A stretch of DNA of 64,000 nucleotides, taken from the NCBI RefSeq assembly GCF_947255005.1, contig NZ_CAMYFI010000005.1:1-64000 (forward strand), given 5' to 3'. Positions 17,496 to 27,126 of this stretch are shown one piece after another; the first letter of the stretch is position 1, and each line of letters opens with the position of its first letter. The notes beneath the pieces are model-generated. The model was not told the origin of the DNA, did not search any database, and was given only the letters and a program-made list of their open reading frames with translations. Both the position numbers and the translations under genes were made by a program. The DNA comes from an uncultured Tessaracoccus sp. (GTDB lineage Bacteria > Actinomycetota > Actinomycetes > Propionibacteriales > Propionibacteriaceae).

Positions 17496-19136
17496 ATGCT
17501 GAGCTCCGCACCGAAGGTCGTGCTCGCCGACGCGCTCACCAAAGTGACGCCGCGCTGGGAGCCGTCGGAGCCCCCGGCGTCGCTCAGCGGTTGGCAAGGG
17601 GAGACGGTGTCGTTCCAGATCGCTTGGCGCCCCGTCGACACCGACAGGCTGTCCGCCCCGCACACGTTGCGGGTTGCCGTCGAAAGCGATGGGCCGGTGG
17701 CGGTGTCGGTGGTCGACCTCGTGCCGGTGCAGGTGCCCTGTTGGGAGGAGCGCGACGACGGGTACATCCTCGCCCAGCCGGGCATGCTGCCCGACGTGCT
17801 GCGTCCCACCGAATCCTCGGACATCACCGTGCGGCCCACGCACATCGGGTGGCACGCGCTGTGGGTGGACGTGACGCTGCCGGCCAGCGAGGTGCGCGTG
17901 CGGGTCACCACCGATGACGCCGTTTTACTCGAAGCCACCCTCCCCGTGGCCACTGTCGACCGGCCGCTCCCGGAGCACGGCGTGGAATACACCCAGTGGT
18001 TCCACGCCGACTGCCTCGCCACCCACTACAACATCGAACCCTGGAGCGAAGAGCACTGGCGCATCGTCGAACAGCAGCTTCGCGCGGCCCGAGACATGGG
18101 CGTCACCTCGGTGCTCACCCCGGTGTGGACCCCGCCCCTCGACACCGCCGTCGGAACTTACAGACGCTCCACGCAGCTGCTCGACATCACACTCGACGGC
18201 GACGAGTACTCGTTCGGCACCTCCAAGCTCGACCGCTGGATGACCCTCCTTGCTGCCGTCGGCATGCGCGAGGTGGAGGTGCCGCACCTGTTCACGCAAT
18301 GGGGCGCGAAGGCCACGCCGCGCTTCACCATCACCGTCGACGGGCGCCCGCAGGAGCGCTTCGGGTGGGACGTGCCCGCCACCGACCCCTCCTATCAGCA
18401 CTTCCTCGCCGTCCTCGTTCCGTTCCTCAAAGGCTATTTCGACGAACGCGTCGGGCTCCGCCACACCCTGTTCCATATCTCCGACGAGCCCAGCAGCGAG
18501 CACCTCGATTCCTACAGGGAGGCGCTAGGCGTCGCCAAACCCCTGCTCGACGGGGCGCGCGTGATCGACGCGCTCTCTCACCCCGATTTCGTGGAGCTCG
18601 TGGCGGAACCCGTCGTCGCGACGGATGCCGTGCCGGCGTTTCGGGAGGCCGGTATCGAGCCCCGGTGGGTGTACTACTGCGTGGGGCAATCGTGGAAGGT
18701 GTCGAACCGATTCATTGCGCAGACGGCCATGCGCACGCGTGCGCTGGGGTGGCAGCTCTACAAGGCGCAGGCGCAGGGTTTCCTCCACTGGGCGCTCAAC
18801 TTCTATTCGCGGCAGCTCTCCCAGGGCCCCGTCGACCCGTTCCGTGAGACGAGCTCCGGTGGGGGATTTCTAAGTGGCGACGCGTTCATCGTGTACCCCG
18901 GCCCCAACGGGCAGGCGTGGCCCTCGCTGCGCCACCGCCTCATGCGCGACGCGTTCGACGACCTGGCCGCCGCACGCGGCGCCGAAGCGGTGCTGGGCAG
19001 GGAGGCGGTGTTGGCGATCATCGACCCGAACGGCGACCTCGACTACGCCTCCGGGTGGGTTTCGGGCACGGAGTGGCTCCGTCGACGACACGCCCTCGAC
19101 GAAGCGGTGCGCGACGCGGGGTGTCGCCAAGGCTGA
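17496..19136 (+). CDS. DUF4091 (GH123-like) domain protein
   Basis: 546 residues from ATG 17496, with a GAAAGGA ribosome site eight bases upstream. A beta-sandwich N-terminal part (about 1-155) precedes a predicted TIM-barrel region beginning EYTQWFHADCLATHY. The C-terminal half has the DUF4091 features HISDEP, WALNFY and a GGGFLSGDAFIVYPG loop. DUF4091 proteins are related to GH123 N-acetylgalactosaminidases; the acidic pair in HISDEP would be the candidate catalytic region. The substrate is unknown. No signal peptide is evident, so it is probably cytoplasmic. It is transcribed away from treY. Confidence 0.85.
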   Translation: MLSSAPKVVLADALTKVTPRWEPSEPPASLSGWQGETVSFQIAWRPVDTDRLSAPHTLRVAVESDGPVAVSVVDLVPVQVPCWEERDDGYILAQPGMLPDVLRPTESSDITVRPTHIGWHALWVDVTLPASEVRVRVTTDDAVLLEATLPVATVDRPLPEHGVEYTQWFHADCLATHYNIEPWSEEHWRIVEQQLRAARDMGVTSVLTPVWTPPLDTAVGTYRRSTQLLDITLDGDEYSFGTSKLDRWMTLLAAVGMREVEVPHLFTQWGAKATPRFTITVDGRPQERFGWDVPATDPSYQHFLAVLVPFLKGYFDERVGLRHTLFHISDEPSSEHLDSYREALGVAKPLLDGARVIDALSHPDFVELVAEPVVATDAVPAFREAGIEPRWVYYCVGQSWKVSNRFIAQTAMRTRALGWQLYKAQAQGFLHWALNFYSRQLSQGPVDPFRETSSGGGFLSGDAFIVYPGPNGQAWPSLRHRLMRDAFDDLAAARGAEAVLGREAVLAIIDPNGDLDYASGWVSGTEWLRRRHALDEAVRDAGCRQG

Positions 19137-19216
19137 TTCTCCTGGGGTGCCGCTGGCTGGAGTTCTGTTAGGGAGAAACCATCCTCGAGTCTGAGAATCG
19201 CCGTTGATTGACGCAG

Positions 19217-19357
19217 GTGATGTTTGTGCACTTCTTCGATGACTACAGGATGATCGTCGGCCCGGGCCGGAACGGACTGCTGTTGGAGGTTGCAGTCAAT
19301 TCCAGAGGGCAGATTTTCCACGCGATGAAAGCTCGACAAAAGTTTTTGAGGAGGTGA
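19217..19357 (+). pseudogene. Truncated small toxin-like protein
   Basis: 46 residues (GTG 19217). The MIVGPGRNGLLLEVAV, IFHAMKAR and KFL segments resemble the C-terminal half of a common actinobacterial small protein with a G-P-x-x-x-G-x-L-L-E core, normally ~90 residues and encoded just before a small HTH partner. The N-terminal half is missing: an in-frame stop lies at 19205. The adjacent HTH gene begins four bases after its stop, and the AGGAGG ribosome site of that gene overlaps the last codons. Toxin function is inferred from gene pairing only. Confidence 0.4.
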
Positions 19358-19360
19358 CTT

Positions 19361-19615
19361 GTGATGCGAACGGACGAAGAGATCCTTGCAGAAATAGAGA
19401 GCGATGAAGGGCCTGAGCCTACGGCTACCGTCAGTGGTGAACTGGCGCAGGTGGCGGTTGCGATGATGCAGGTCGCGGCAGCGGAACAGGCACTGGATGC
19501 CGCAGTGGCGTCAGCTCGAGAGGCTGGCAACAGTTGGCAGGCTATCGGCGAGGTGCTTGGCATGACTCGTCAAGGCGCACTGAAACGGTTCCGGGCGGCG
19601 CGAGCCGGGCGCTGA
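19361..19615 (+). CDS. Small HTH protein, probable antitoxin/regulator
   Basis: 84 residues, GTG 19361 or ATG 19364, with a strong AGGAGG at 19349-19354. An acidic N-terminus is followed by an Ala-rich helix and then a helix-turn-helix (SWQAIGEVLGMTRQGALKRF) at the C-terminus. This is the pattern of small partner proteins in putative toxin-antitoxin-like pairs of actinobacteria. The upstream toxin-like gene is truncated. Function otherwise unknown. Confidence 0.7.
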   Translation: MMRTDEEILAEIESDEGPEPTATVSGELAQVAVAMMQVAAAEQALDAAVASAREAGNSWQAIGEVLGMTRQGALKRFRAARAGR

Positions 19616-19638
19616 CTGGCGCTTCGCCTTCACGAGAA

Positions 19639-19714
19639 TGGAGCCCCCTGTGGGAATCGAACCCACGACCCCCTGTTTACAAGACAGGTGCTCTAGCCGC
19701 TGAGCTAAGGAGGC
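19639..19714 (-). tRNA. tRNA-Thr(TGT)
   Basis: Cloverleaf on the minus strand. The acceptor arm GCCTCCT pairs with AGGGGGC (one G-T), the anticodon stem CCTGT/ACAGG flanks loop CTTGTAA (anticodon TGT), and the T-arm contains GTGGGTTCGATTCCCAC. The discriminator is T and the 3' CCA is encoded (19639-19641). Confidence 0.97.
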
Positions 19715-19810
19715 GTGCCGCCTATTGTGCCGCAACTGGCGGTGTGAACGCATATTGGGCATCTGGTTAGGGGTTGCGCCGTCGAACGCGCGCTCAGCCA
19801 AGGGGGCCGG

Positions 19811-20992
19811 TTAGCAGCCTGCTGCGGAGACGAAGAGCCGCCCGGCCCCACACACCCGCACGTTTTCGTTGGCGGGCACAAACACTGCCTGCCCCTTCCC
19901 CAGCGTCACCTCGTCGCGCCCTATCAGGGTGCACTCACCGTCGGTGACGAGCGCAATACGCGAGGTTTCCTCGCGCGGCATGTCGACGCCCCGGTCAGTC
20001 ACAGGCGTGAGCTGCCACACTTCGAACTCGGGGAAGCTCGTGGGGTAACGGTAGACGCCGTCGGCTCCCTCAGGGTGTTGGATTTGGGGAATCAGCGACG
20101 AGAAGTCCACCATGCCGAGCAGCCCGTCGACGTCGATGTGCTTGTGCGTGAGCCCGCCGCGAATGACGTTGTCCGACGAGGCCATGACCTCAATGCCGGT
20201 GCCGCGAAGGTAGGCGTGCAGGACGCCCGGCTGGAGCGAGACGGACTCCCCAGGCTGGAGGGTAAAGCGGTTCATGAGTAGCGCGGCCAAGATTCCGGGA
20301 TCGCCGGGGAAAAACTCATCGATTTCGACGGCGGTGCGGGCAAATTCTCCGAGCGCGCCGCCGGCGTCGAGATATTCGACGGCGCGTGCCAGCACGAGGT
20401 CGACCAGTGGCCTCCGGCGGCGGATGGTGAGCACGTCGAGGAACACTTCCTGCAGTGCGAGCGATTCTGTGCGTTCGCGCAGCGGGCCGATCACGGAGGC
20501 CAGCTCGTGGGCGACGCCGAGGCCCTCGAAGAGCTCGGCGGTCTCTTGTGGGTCGCGGAACCCGAGCAGGCCCTCGAACGGGGTGAGCGCGATGATGGTC
20601 TCGGGTTTCGGCCAGTCGTCCTTGTACGACCGCTCGGGGTGGGAAAGGGGCAAGCCGATGAGAGATTCCTTGGCGTAGCCCTCGACGGCTTGCTCTCGGT
20701 TGGGGTGCACCTGGATGCTGAGCGGGCTGGACGCCGACAGGAGTTTCATGAGGAACGGGAGCCTAGCGCCGTAGGCGTCGAGTGAAGCGGCACCAACCTC
20801 GTCGGGATGCTGCTCGAGGTATGCATCGAGCGTCAGCCCAGGCTCGTCGTCGAACATGGAAGGCCCGGCGTGGTGCGAGCCCAACCAATACTCGGCCCAG
20901 GGCTGCCCGTCGGGTTCGATCCCGAGAATTCTCGGGATCTCCGTGCGGTCACCCCAATCGAAGTGCTGCACGGTGCCGGTCAAGCCACGCAT
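19811..20992 (-). CDS. manA: Mannose-6-phosphate isomerase, class I
   Basis: 393 residues from ATG 20992, placed after a GGGAG ribosome site; earlier in-frame ATGs at 21013 and 21052 lack one. Type I phosphomannose isomerase interconverts mannose-6-phosphate and fructose-6-phosphate with a zinc ion. Visible family features are the AEYWLGSHHAGPS segment, LSIQVHPN with the zinc-binding QxH, and the LQPGVLHAYLRGTGIEVMASSDNVIRGG region with the second metal ligand and active-site arginine. It stands alone and ends about 95 bp from tRNA-Thr. It feeds mannose into glycolysis or supplies GDP-mannose for glycoconjugates. Confidence 0.95.
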   Translation of the reverse strand: MRGLTGTVQHFDWGDRTEIPRILGIEPDGQPWAEYWLGSHHAGPSMFDDEPGLTLDAYLEQHPDEVGAASLDAYGARLPFLMKLLSASSPLSIQVHPNREQAVEGYAKESLIGLPLSHPERSYKDDWPKPETIIALTPFEGLLGFRDPQETAELFEGLGVAHELASVIGPLRERTESLALQEVFLDVLTIRRRRPLVDLVLARAVEYLDAGGALGEFARTAVEIDEFFPGDPGILAALLMNRFTLQPGESVSLQPGVLHAYLRGTGIEVMASSDNVIRGGLTHKHIDVDGLLGMVDFSSLIPQIQHPEGADGVYRYPTSFPEFEVWQLTPVTDRGVDMPREETSRIALVTDGECTLIGRDEVTLGKGQAVFVPANENVRVCGAGRLFVSAAGC

Positions 20993-21105
20993 GATCTCGG
21001 TCTCCCTCTCCATTGGTCGCGCCCAATCGTAGTCAATGACTCCGACGCCCACACCACGTGGAGTGCGGACAAGGGGAATGACACGCGTGTGATTCTTCCA
21101 TTACG

Positions 21106-21384
21106 ATGGATTGCATGTCCGAAGCACTCTCGTTTACGACGGCCGACCTGGCTGAGCGTGATGCTGCGCTCCTCGACTTCGAGGACAGCTGGTATACGTC
21201 GTCGGTGCCTAAGGACCAGGCGATCATGGAGCACTTCGGGTGTTCGTCGGCTCGGTACTACCAGCAGCTCAACGCGCTGCTCGACCGCCCTGAGGCGCTC
21301 GCCTACAAACCCCTGCTCGTGAAGCGTCTGCGACGCATGCGCTCCCAGCGGCAAGCGGATCGCTCGGCACGTCGCCTGCGCTGA
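21106..21384 (+). CDS. DUF3263 protein
   Basis: 92 residues (ATG 21106; ATG 21115 also possible). It matches the actinobacterial DUF3263 pattern: an aromatic helix (LLDFEDSWYTS), then HFGCSSARYYQQLNALLDRPEALAY, then a basic tail (KRLRRMRSQRQADRSARRL). A helix-turn-helix DNA-binding role is suspected for the family but is not established. There is no clear ribosome site; TTACGAT just before the start suggests a leaderless transcript. It is divergent from manA and convergent with the HExxH gene. Confidence 0.85.
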   Translation: MDCMSEALSFTTADLAERDAALLDFEDSWYTSSVPKDQAIMEHFGCSSARYYQQLNALLDRPEALAYKPLLVKRLRRMRSQRQADRSARRLR

Positions 21385-21395
21385 ACCCTTCGCCG

Positions 21396-21794
21396 TTACC
21401 TGTAGCCGCCGGCTTCGAGCCCCGCTTGCACCTCGAAGAAATTCGCCTGTGCCCGATGCCCGGTCCGTCGCAAGCTCCACAACGTCGCGACGAGGTAGCA
21501 CGGCAGGAACGGCAACCCCATGCAGTAGGCGTACTGCCACGCATGCGCATCCTCGTGCTCGACGAGCAGCGGAATGCGCTTCACCGCATCCTCAAGCGTC
21601 CCATCCAGCACCAGTACCACGCTGCCGATGGTCATCGCTGACGCCCGTACCAGCGGGAGACGCACACCGTCGACGATGACAAGCTGCCGGTGCCGACGAA
21701 ACCGCCCTCGCCCTATGAGCCCCGCTACGATTCCCAGCGCCGTGGACCCGTTGCAGAGGTTCGCGATGTTGCGCACCACACGTGAATTGATCAC
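21396..21794 (-). CDS. Small HExxH metalloprotease-like membrane protein
   Basis: 132 residues from GTG 21794, preceded by GGGAG at a good distance. It has a hydrophobic segment near residues 18-28, another at 54-64, then HEDAH at 80-84, a zincin HExxH motif, in the context LVEHEDAHAWQYAY, followed by a hydrophobic stretch (PFLPCYLVATLWSL) and a C-terminal NFFEVQAG that could supply a third ligand. The arrangement resembles small DUF4157-like peptidases. A catalytic role is inferred. It is divergent from the YbaB-like gene of the secretion-like operon. Confidence 0.65.
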   Translation of the reverse strand: MINSRVVRNIANLCNGSTALGIVAGLIGRGRFRRHRQLVIVDGVRLPLVRASAMTIGSVVLVLDGTLEDAVKRIPLLVEHEDAHAWQYAYCMGLPFLPCYLVATLWSLRRTGHRAQANFFEVQAGLEAGGYR

Positions 21795-21862
21795 CGGCTT
21801 ACTCCCAATCTGAGCCCAGATACCTAGCCACAAAGAACTTCCTTGCTGGAAGAGTACAAGGC

Positions 21863-22546
21863 ATGACGAACCCGGAGCTTGCCAAGGATCCAGAAGCGTT
21901 CCTGGCCCACCTCGATGCACAAATCGACACCCTCATCCGCAAGACTGCAGAACTGGAAGCCGCCAGCGGCTCAGGCGCCGCTACTGATCCGACGGGCACC
22001 GTCACCGTCGAATTCGGCCAAGGCGGCAATCTGCAGACGATTTCCGTCGCGCCCGCCTGGGAGCAGAAGATTCAGCCTGAAGAGCTGGTGCCGGTCATCA
22101 CCGAAACCCTCATTCTCGCCCGTGACGGAGACGGTGAGCCCGCCAGGATCGTCGAGCTTTCCGACGAGGAAGTTGCGCGGATTAGGCAGCGCGAAGAGGC
22201 GGAGATCGCCCGTAACATGCAGTCCGACCGCACGCCGGAGCAGACCGCCGATCTCGCAGCCTCGCTGTCGAAAGCCTTCGATGATCTGAACGCGAAGTTC
22301 GCGAGCCTCGTCGCGCAGGCCGACGAAGCGAGGACGCATATTTCTGAGGAGCCGGTGGAGGTAGAAACTGTCGCCTCGTATTCCGAGAACCAGATGGTGG
22401 GCGTCAAAACCGTGAACGGCGTTGCCGTCGGCGTGACGATTCGTCCGTCGTGGGTAGCTGGCAAGTCCGGCCTTGTCATTACAGAATGTTTCACTGAAGC
22501 CATCCAGGGGCTCGCGGACGCTTCTGCAGCTCAGCCACACCAGTAA
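21863..22546 (+). CDS. YbaB/EbfC-fold protein of a type VII-like locus
   Basis: 227 residues. Residues ~45-85 (GTVTVEFGQGGNLQTISVAP, then EELVPVITETLILA) have the YbaB/EbfC pattern of a small beta-sheet followed by a helix. Preceding it is a helix of about 30 residues; after it comes a second domain of unknown family. YbaB-fold proteins such as mycobacterial EspL are encoded in ESX loci. It is first of three co-directional genes (gaps of 34 and 15 bp), the next two carrying WXG-like sequence. Role in chaperoning secretion substrates is inferred. Confidence 0.7.
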   Translation: MTNPELAKDPEAFLAHLDAQIDTLIRKTAELEAASGSGAATDPTGTVTVEFGQGGNLQTISVAPAWEQKIQPEELVPVITETLILARDGDGEPARIVELSDEEVARIRQREEAEIARNMQSDRTPEQTADLAASLSKAFDDLNAKFASLVAQADEARTHISEEPVEVETVASYSENQMVGVKTVNGVAVGVTIRPSWVAGKSGLVITECFTEAIQGLADASAAQPHQ

Positions 22547-22580
22547 CAGCCAGCGCAACTACCACTAGGAGGAATCAGCC

Positions 22581-24221
22581 GTGTCTGAGAACCTGACCGA
22601 AGGGCAAGGAATCGACTGGGCTGCATCGGCCCAACACATTGGCTCTTTGCGCCCCCAGCCTGCTCCGGCAAGCGACCTTGCCCCTGACACGTCCGGCGAT
22701 CCGGCGGCCACCGAGGGTGCTGTCGACCAAACGGCGGACGGGGAGTTCGAGCCGACGATGGACTACGTGGAGGGTGAGGCCGTCACGGCCGTTCCCGACG
22801 ATGCCATCGAGATCACCGAAGACGTAACCGTCGACGACGATCTGGTAGCGGTTGCCCCCGACGGCACCGTGGTCGACACGTCGGTGGACGGTAGCCTCAT
22901 CACCACCTCCGATGGCATCGAGATCACCGTCGCGGAGGACGGCAGCGTCGAAGTGGATGCCGATTTCAAGAATGAACTCGATGTGCCCGACACGTCCACG
23001 CTAGGCGTCGGTGCCTCGCTCACCACGGAATCGGGCACCGTGATTACGCGCAATGAGGACGGTTCGGTCACCATCGAGCAGGCGAATGGCCAGGTGCTCA
23101 CCGTGCATGAGGACGGCACCGTGGATGTCGACGTTCCGAGCGACTACGACCAGATGGATCCCGACGCCGGCATCGGCGATGGCTCTGGTGGCGGTGTCGG
23201 CGGTGACGACTCAGGCGACGGCGAAGAAGCAGGCGCCGACGATGGTTCTGGCGGTGGTGAGACCGGTGCCGACGACGGGCTGGGTGCCGACGCCGGGCTG
23301 GGCGGCGGGTCTGGCGGTGGCTTGGGCGGCGGCTTGGGTGGCGGTGATTCCGACGGTGGTCTCGGCGGCGGCTCTGCTGGCGGTCTGGGCGGCAGTTCCG
23401 GCGGTGGACTGGGCGACGGTGGTTCCGGCGGCGGCTCTGGTGATGGTCTCGGTGGCGGCTCTGACAGCGGCCTGGGTAGCGGTGCTTTCGACGGTAGTCT
23501 CGCTGGGCCTTCGGGTGGCCTGAACACCCCCGAAAGTGGTTCCGGCGGCATTGACAACCTCGAGTTCGACAGCGGCTCCGGCAGCGCACCCTCTGGCGGC
23601 GGCAGCCTCCCCTCCGGCGATGGCTCCGGCGGTGGCGTTGGCGAGGGCCTGAATACGCCGTCCGGCGGAATTGGTTCCGACGGCCCCGGTGCCCCCGACC
23701 TCAGTGTTCCCGACGCCGGTGCCGGCAACATCCCCTCCGGAGATGGCGCAGGGGAGGCCGAGACGCCTGATTTCGGCGGCAGCGACGCACTCGCAGGCGG
23801 CGGTGGTGACCTCCCGTCGGACGGTGGCGCTGACGCACTCGCAGGTGGCGGCGGTGGCCCGTCGGGTGGCGGTGGTGGTGCCGACCCCGGCCTGCCCAGC
23901 ACCGGCGTGAATGGCGGCGGCACCGACTACGAGGTGGCTACCGACGACCTTCGCGCCGATGCACGCTCGTTCGAGGGTACCTCTCCTTCGGCGGAGAACC
24001 TGGCGCAGTGCTGGGAGGCGATGAGGGGGCTGGTGCAGGACTGGGGCCTGTGGTTCGGCGCCCGCGGCCCATTTGAGGACGCGTGTCAGAAGTTCTCGGA
24101 CATTTACCGCAGTGGTGCAGAAGAGATGAACCGCAATGCCGAAGCGCTCACCAGCACGGCTGATGATTACGACAAGCAAGAAGAGCAAGGCTCGAAGCTC
24201 GCCGCTCAGATCGCACGCTAA
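22581..24221 (+). CDS. Gly-rich protein with C-terminal WXG100-like domain
   Basis: 546 residues, GTG 22581 behind a strong AGGAGGA. Three parts are visible: an acidic N-terminal region (about 60-190) of short repeated beta-like units (xEDGSVxxx, xPDGTVV, NEDGSVTIE); a Gly/Ser/Asp-rich stretch (about 195-435) built from GGGSGGGLGG-type units; and a helical C-terminal domain (450-546) resembling a WXG100 hairpin, with a GLWFGARGPFEDAC turn. LPSTG occurs at 438-442, between the Gly-rich and helical parts. There is no signal peptide, as expected for type VII substrates. It may be a surface-spanning or secreted effector. The high-Gly region is unlike its neighbours in composition. Confidence 0.72.
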   Translation: MSENLTEGQGIDWAASAQHIGSLRPQPAPASDLAPDTSGDPAATEGAVDQTADGEFEPTMDYVEGEAVTAVPDDAIEITEDVTVDDDLVAVAPDGTVVDTSVDGSLITTSDGIEITVAEDGSVEVDADFKNELDVPDTSTLGVGASLTTESGTVITRNEDGSVTIEQANGQVLTVHEDGTVDVDVPSDYDQMDPDAGIGDGSGGGVGGDDSGDGEEAGADDGSGGGETGADDGLGADAGLGGGSGGGLGGGLGGGDSDGGLGGGSAGGLGGSSGGGLGDGGSGGGSGDGLGGGSDSGLGSGAFDGSLAGPSGGLNTPESGSGGIDNLEFDSGSGSAPSGGGSLPSGDGSGGGVGEGLNTPSGGIGSDGPGAPDLSVPDAGAGNIPSGDGAGEAETPDFGGSDALAGGGGDLPSDGGADALAGGGGGPSGGGGGADPGLPSTGVNGGGTDYEVATDDLRADARSFEGTSPSAENLAQCWEAMRGLVQDWGLWFGARGPFEDACQKFSDIYRSGAEEMNRNAEALTSTADDYDKQEEQGSKLAAQIAR

Positions 24222-24236
24222 GGAGAAAGCAACACC

Positions 24237-25067
24237 ATGCCTGCAATGTACTACTCGCCATCATCGGACTACGTCTGTGTGCCTCCCGCCGTCGAAGCGT
24301 GCTCATTCGAGCTCGATGTGCAGTGGATCATCGACATCATCGACAAGGTCTCGGACTTCCTCCGTACAGTTGGTGAAGGTGTCAACAAGGTGTTTGACAT
24401 CATCGGTGAAGTGCTCGCCGCGCTGCGCGGAATCACCGATTGGTTCGCCTGGGTTCCAGGCTTCGGCGAGATGGCGAAGGACGCCATCAGGGCTGCCTGC
24501 GACAAGGCCGGTGACGCGGCGGAGTTCTGCTACAACTTCGAAGCCGACCTCTTGCAGTTCTGCAAGAATGCTCTCGCTCCCTGGGAGATCCGCTCGGCCG
24601 GGCGTGGCATCAACGAGCAGATCGTGCCGCAGGCGGAAGCATTCACCGAAGCCCTCGGCCCCAGCAAGTTCCAGTCGAACGCGACATGGTCGGGCCCTGC
24701 CGCCGAGCGCTTCCGCGGCAATGTTGAAAGCCAGTACGAGTTCGCCACCACCCTGCAGCAGCACACCGCTGAGTTCGGGCAAGTCGTTGAGCAGATGGGT
24801 GAGGAAGGCGTGCAAGCCACCGTCGACTTCGTGAATGAATTCTTCGAGGCCGCCGGCGCGCTCACCTGGGCCATTGTCAAGCTCTGGGCTGTGCCGGTGG
24901 GCACGGCGGCTGCGGTCAAGGACATCATCGCCCTCGTGAAGGCGATTCTGCAGATGGTCAAGGTGTGGGTGAAGGCCATGGTGGCGATTGGGAAGCAGAC
25001 CATGCAGCTGCGTTCCGCAGCTGAGGCCGCGGCTCCGTCCAACGAGTGGCCCAAGATCGCTTGCTGA
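24237..25067 (+). CDS. WXG-like helical protein, probable type VII substrate
   Basis: 276 residues, with an AAGGAGAAAG ribosome site. Mostly long helices. A WSGPAAERF turn near residues 142-150, between two helices, is a WXG-type motif. The C-terminus holds hydrophobic helices (ALTWAIVKLWAVPVGTAAAV and AILQMVKVWVKAMVAIG) that could be membrane-inserting, as in ESX-associated or LXG-like proteins. It is last of the three-gene operon, followed by a strong terminator at 25084. No EccC-type ATPase or other secretion core lies in the window. Confidence 0.7.
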   Translation: MPAMYYSPSSDYVCVPPAVEACSFELDVQWIIDIIDKVSDFLRTVGEGVNKVFDIIGEVLAALRGITDWFAWVPGFGEMAKDAIRAACDKAGDAAEFCYNFEADLLQFCKNALAPWEIRSAGRGINEQIVPQAEAFTEALGPSKFQSNATWSGPAAERFRGNVESQYEFATTLQQHTAEFGQVVEQMGEEGVQATVDFVNEFFEAAGALTWAIVKLWAVPVGTAAAVKDIIALVKAILQMVKVWVKAMVAIGKQTMQLRSAAEAAAPSNEWPKIAC

Positions 25068-25083
25068 CGTTCCACCGACGATT

Positions 25084-25120
25084 CGACGGCGTCCCCCGCA
25101 CCGCGCGAGGGGCGCCGTCG
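25084..25120 (+). terminator. Rho-independent-like terminator
   Basis: Arms CGACGGCG...CCCC and GGGG...CGCCGTCG flank a short GC-rich loop, 16 bp after the stop of the WXG-like gene. No long T tract follows, as is common in high-GC actinobacteria. Confidence 0.7.
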
Positions 25121-25135
25121 GCGTTGAGCCATACC

Positions 25136-25198
25136 TGCGGTTGAGCTTGTCGAAACCATGATGCTTGCGTCGCTCCGGCGGTTGAGCCCCGTCGAAAC
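25136..25198. repeat. Short GGTTGAG...GTCGAAACC repeats
   Basis: Two tandem variants of GGTTGAGC(N)GTCGAAACC, degenerate relatives of the REP-like palindromes elsewhere in the window. Confidence 0.45.
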
Positions 25199-25208
25199 CC
25201 CGGATCTC

Positions 25209-25235
25209 TTTGCACTCTTTGGGTGGGAGTGCTAA
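25209..25235 (+). promoter_or_regulatory. CIRCE operator 1 (HrcA site)
   Basis: TTTGCACTC, nine bases, then GAGTGCTAA. The right arm is perfect and the left arm has one mismatch to the CIRCE consensus. The TAATAA after it can serve as a -10 box, so HrcA bound here would block the groEL promoter. Confidence 0.9.
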
Positions 25236-25243
25236 TAATGAAG

Positions 25244-25270
25244 TTGGCACTCGACACGAGCGAGTGCTAC
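25244..25270 (+). promoter_or_regulatory. CIRCE operator 2 (HrcA site)
   Basis: TTGGCACTC, nine bases, then GAGTGCTAC: one mismatch in each arm. The centres of the two CIRCE sites are 35 bp apart, flanking the probable transcription start of groEL. Confidence 0.88.
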
Positions 25271-25376
25271 CTGGTCTGGGTGAGGCACATGCCGTCCGTC
25301 GCGGGCACCTGGCACCGATCCGACACCTGAACATCAGGGGCGAAGGCCCCACATATGGGAGGATTTTCGTTCCACC

Positions 25377-27005
<1,629 letters not shown>

Positions 27006-27029
27006 CGCCTGTTCACCCCTGAACAGTAA

Positions 27030-27061
27030 CGAGGGCGGTCCCGATTGCGGGGCCGCCCTCG
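27030..27061 (+). terminator. groEL terminator
   Basis: CGAGGGCGG and CCGCCCTCG arms around a GATTGC-containing loop, 25 bp after the groEL stop. Confidence 0.8.
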
Positions 27062-27126
27062 TCGCGTCTTCGGGGTTCATCGACGAGTTGCCGTCGCGGG
27101 CGGGCCCGCTCGGGCAGACTAAGGGC

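Noticed and set aside
19511..19801. A minus-strand ORF overlapping the tRNA
   Set aside because: It reads through tRNA-Thr and has no protein-like features.
22581..24221. PE_PGRS-type mycobacterial protein
   Set aside because: Gly-rich but lacks the PE N-terminus; the WXG-like part is at the C-terminus and the organism is not mycobacterial.
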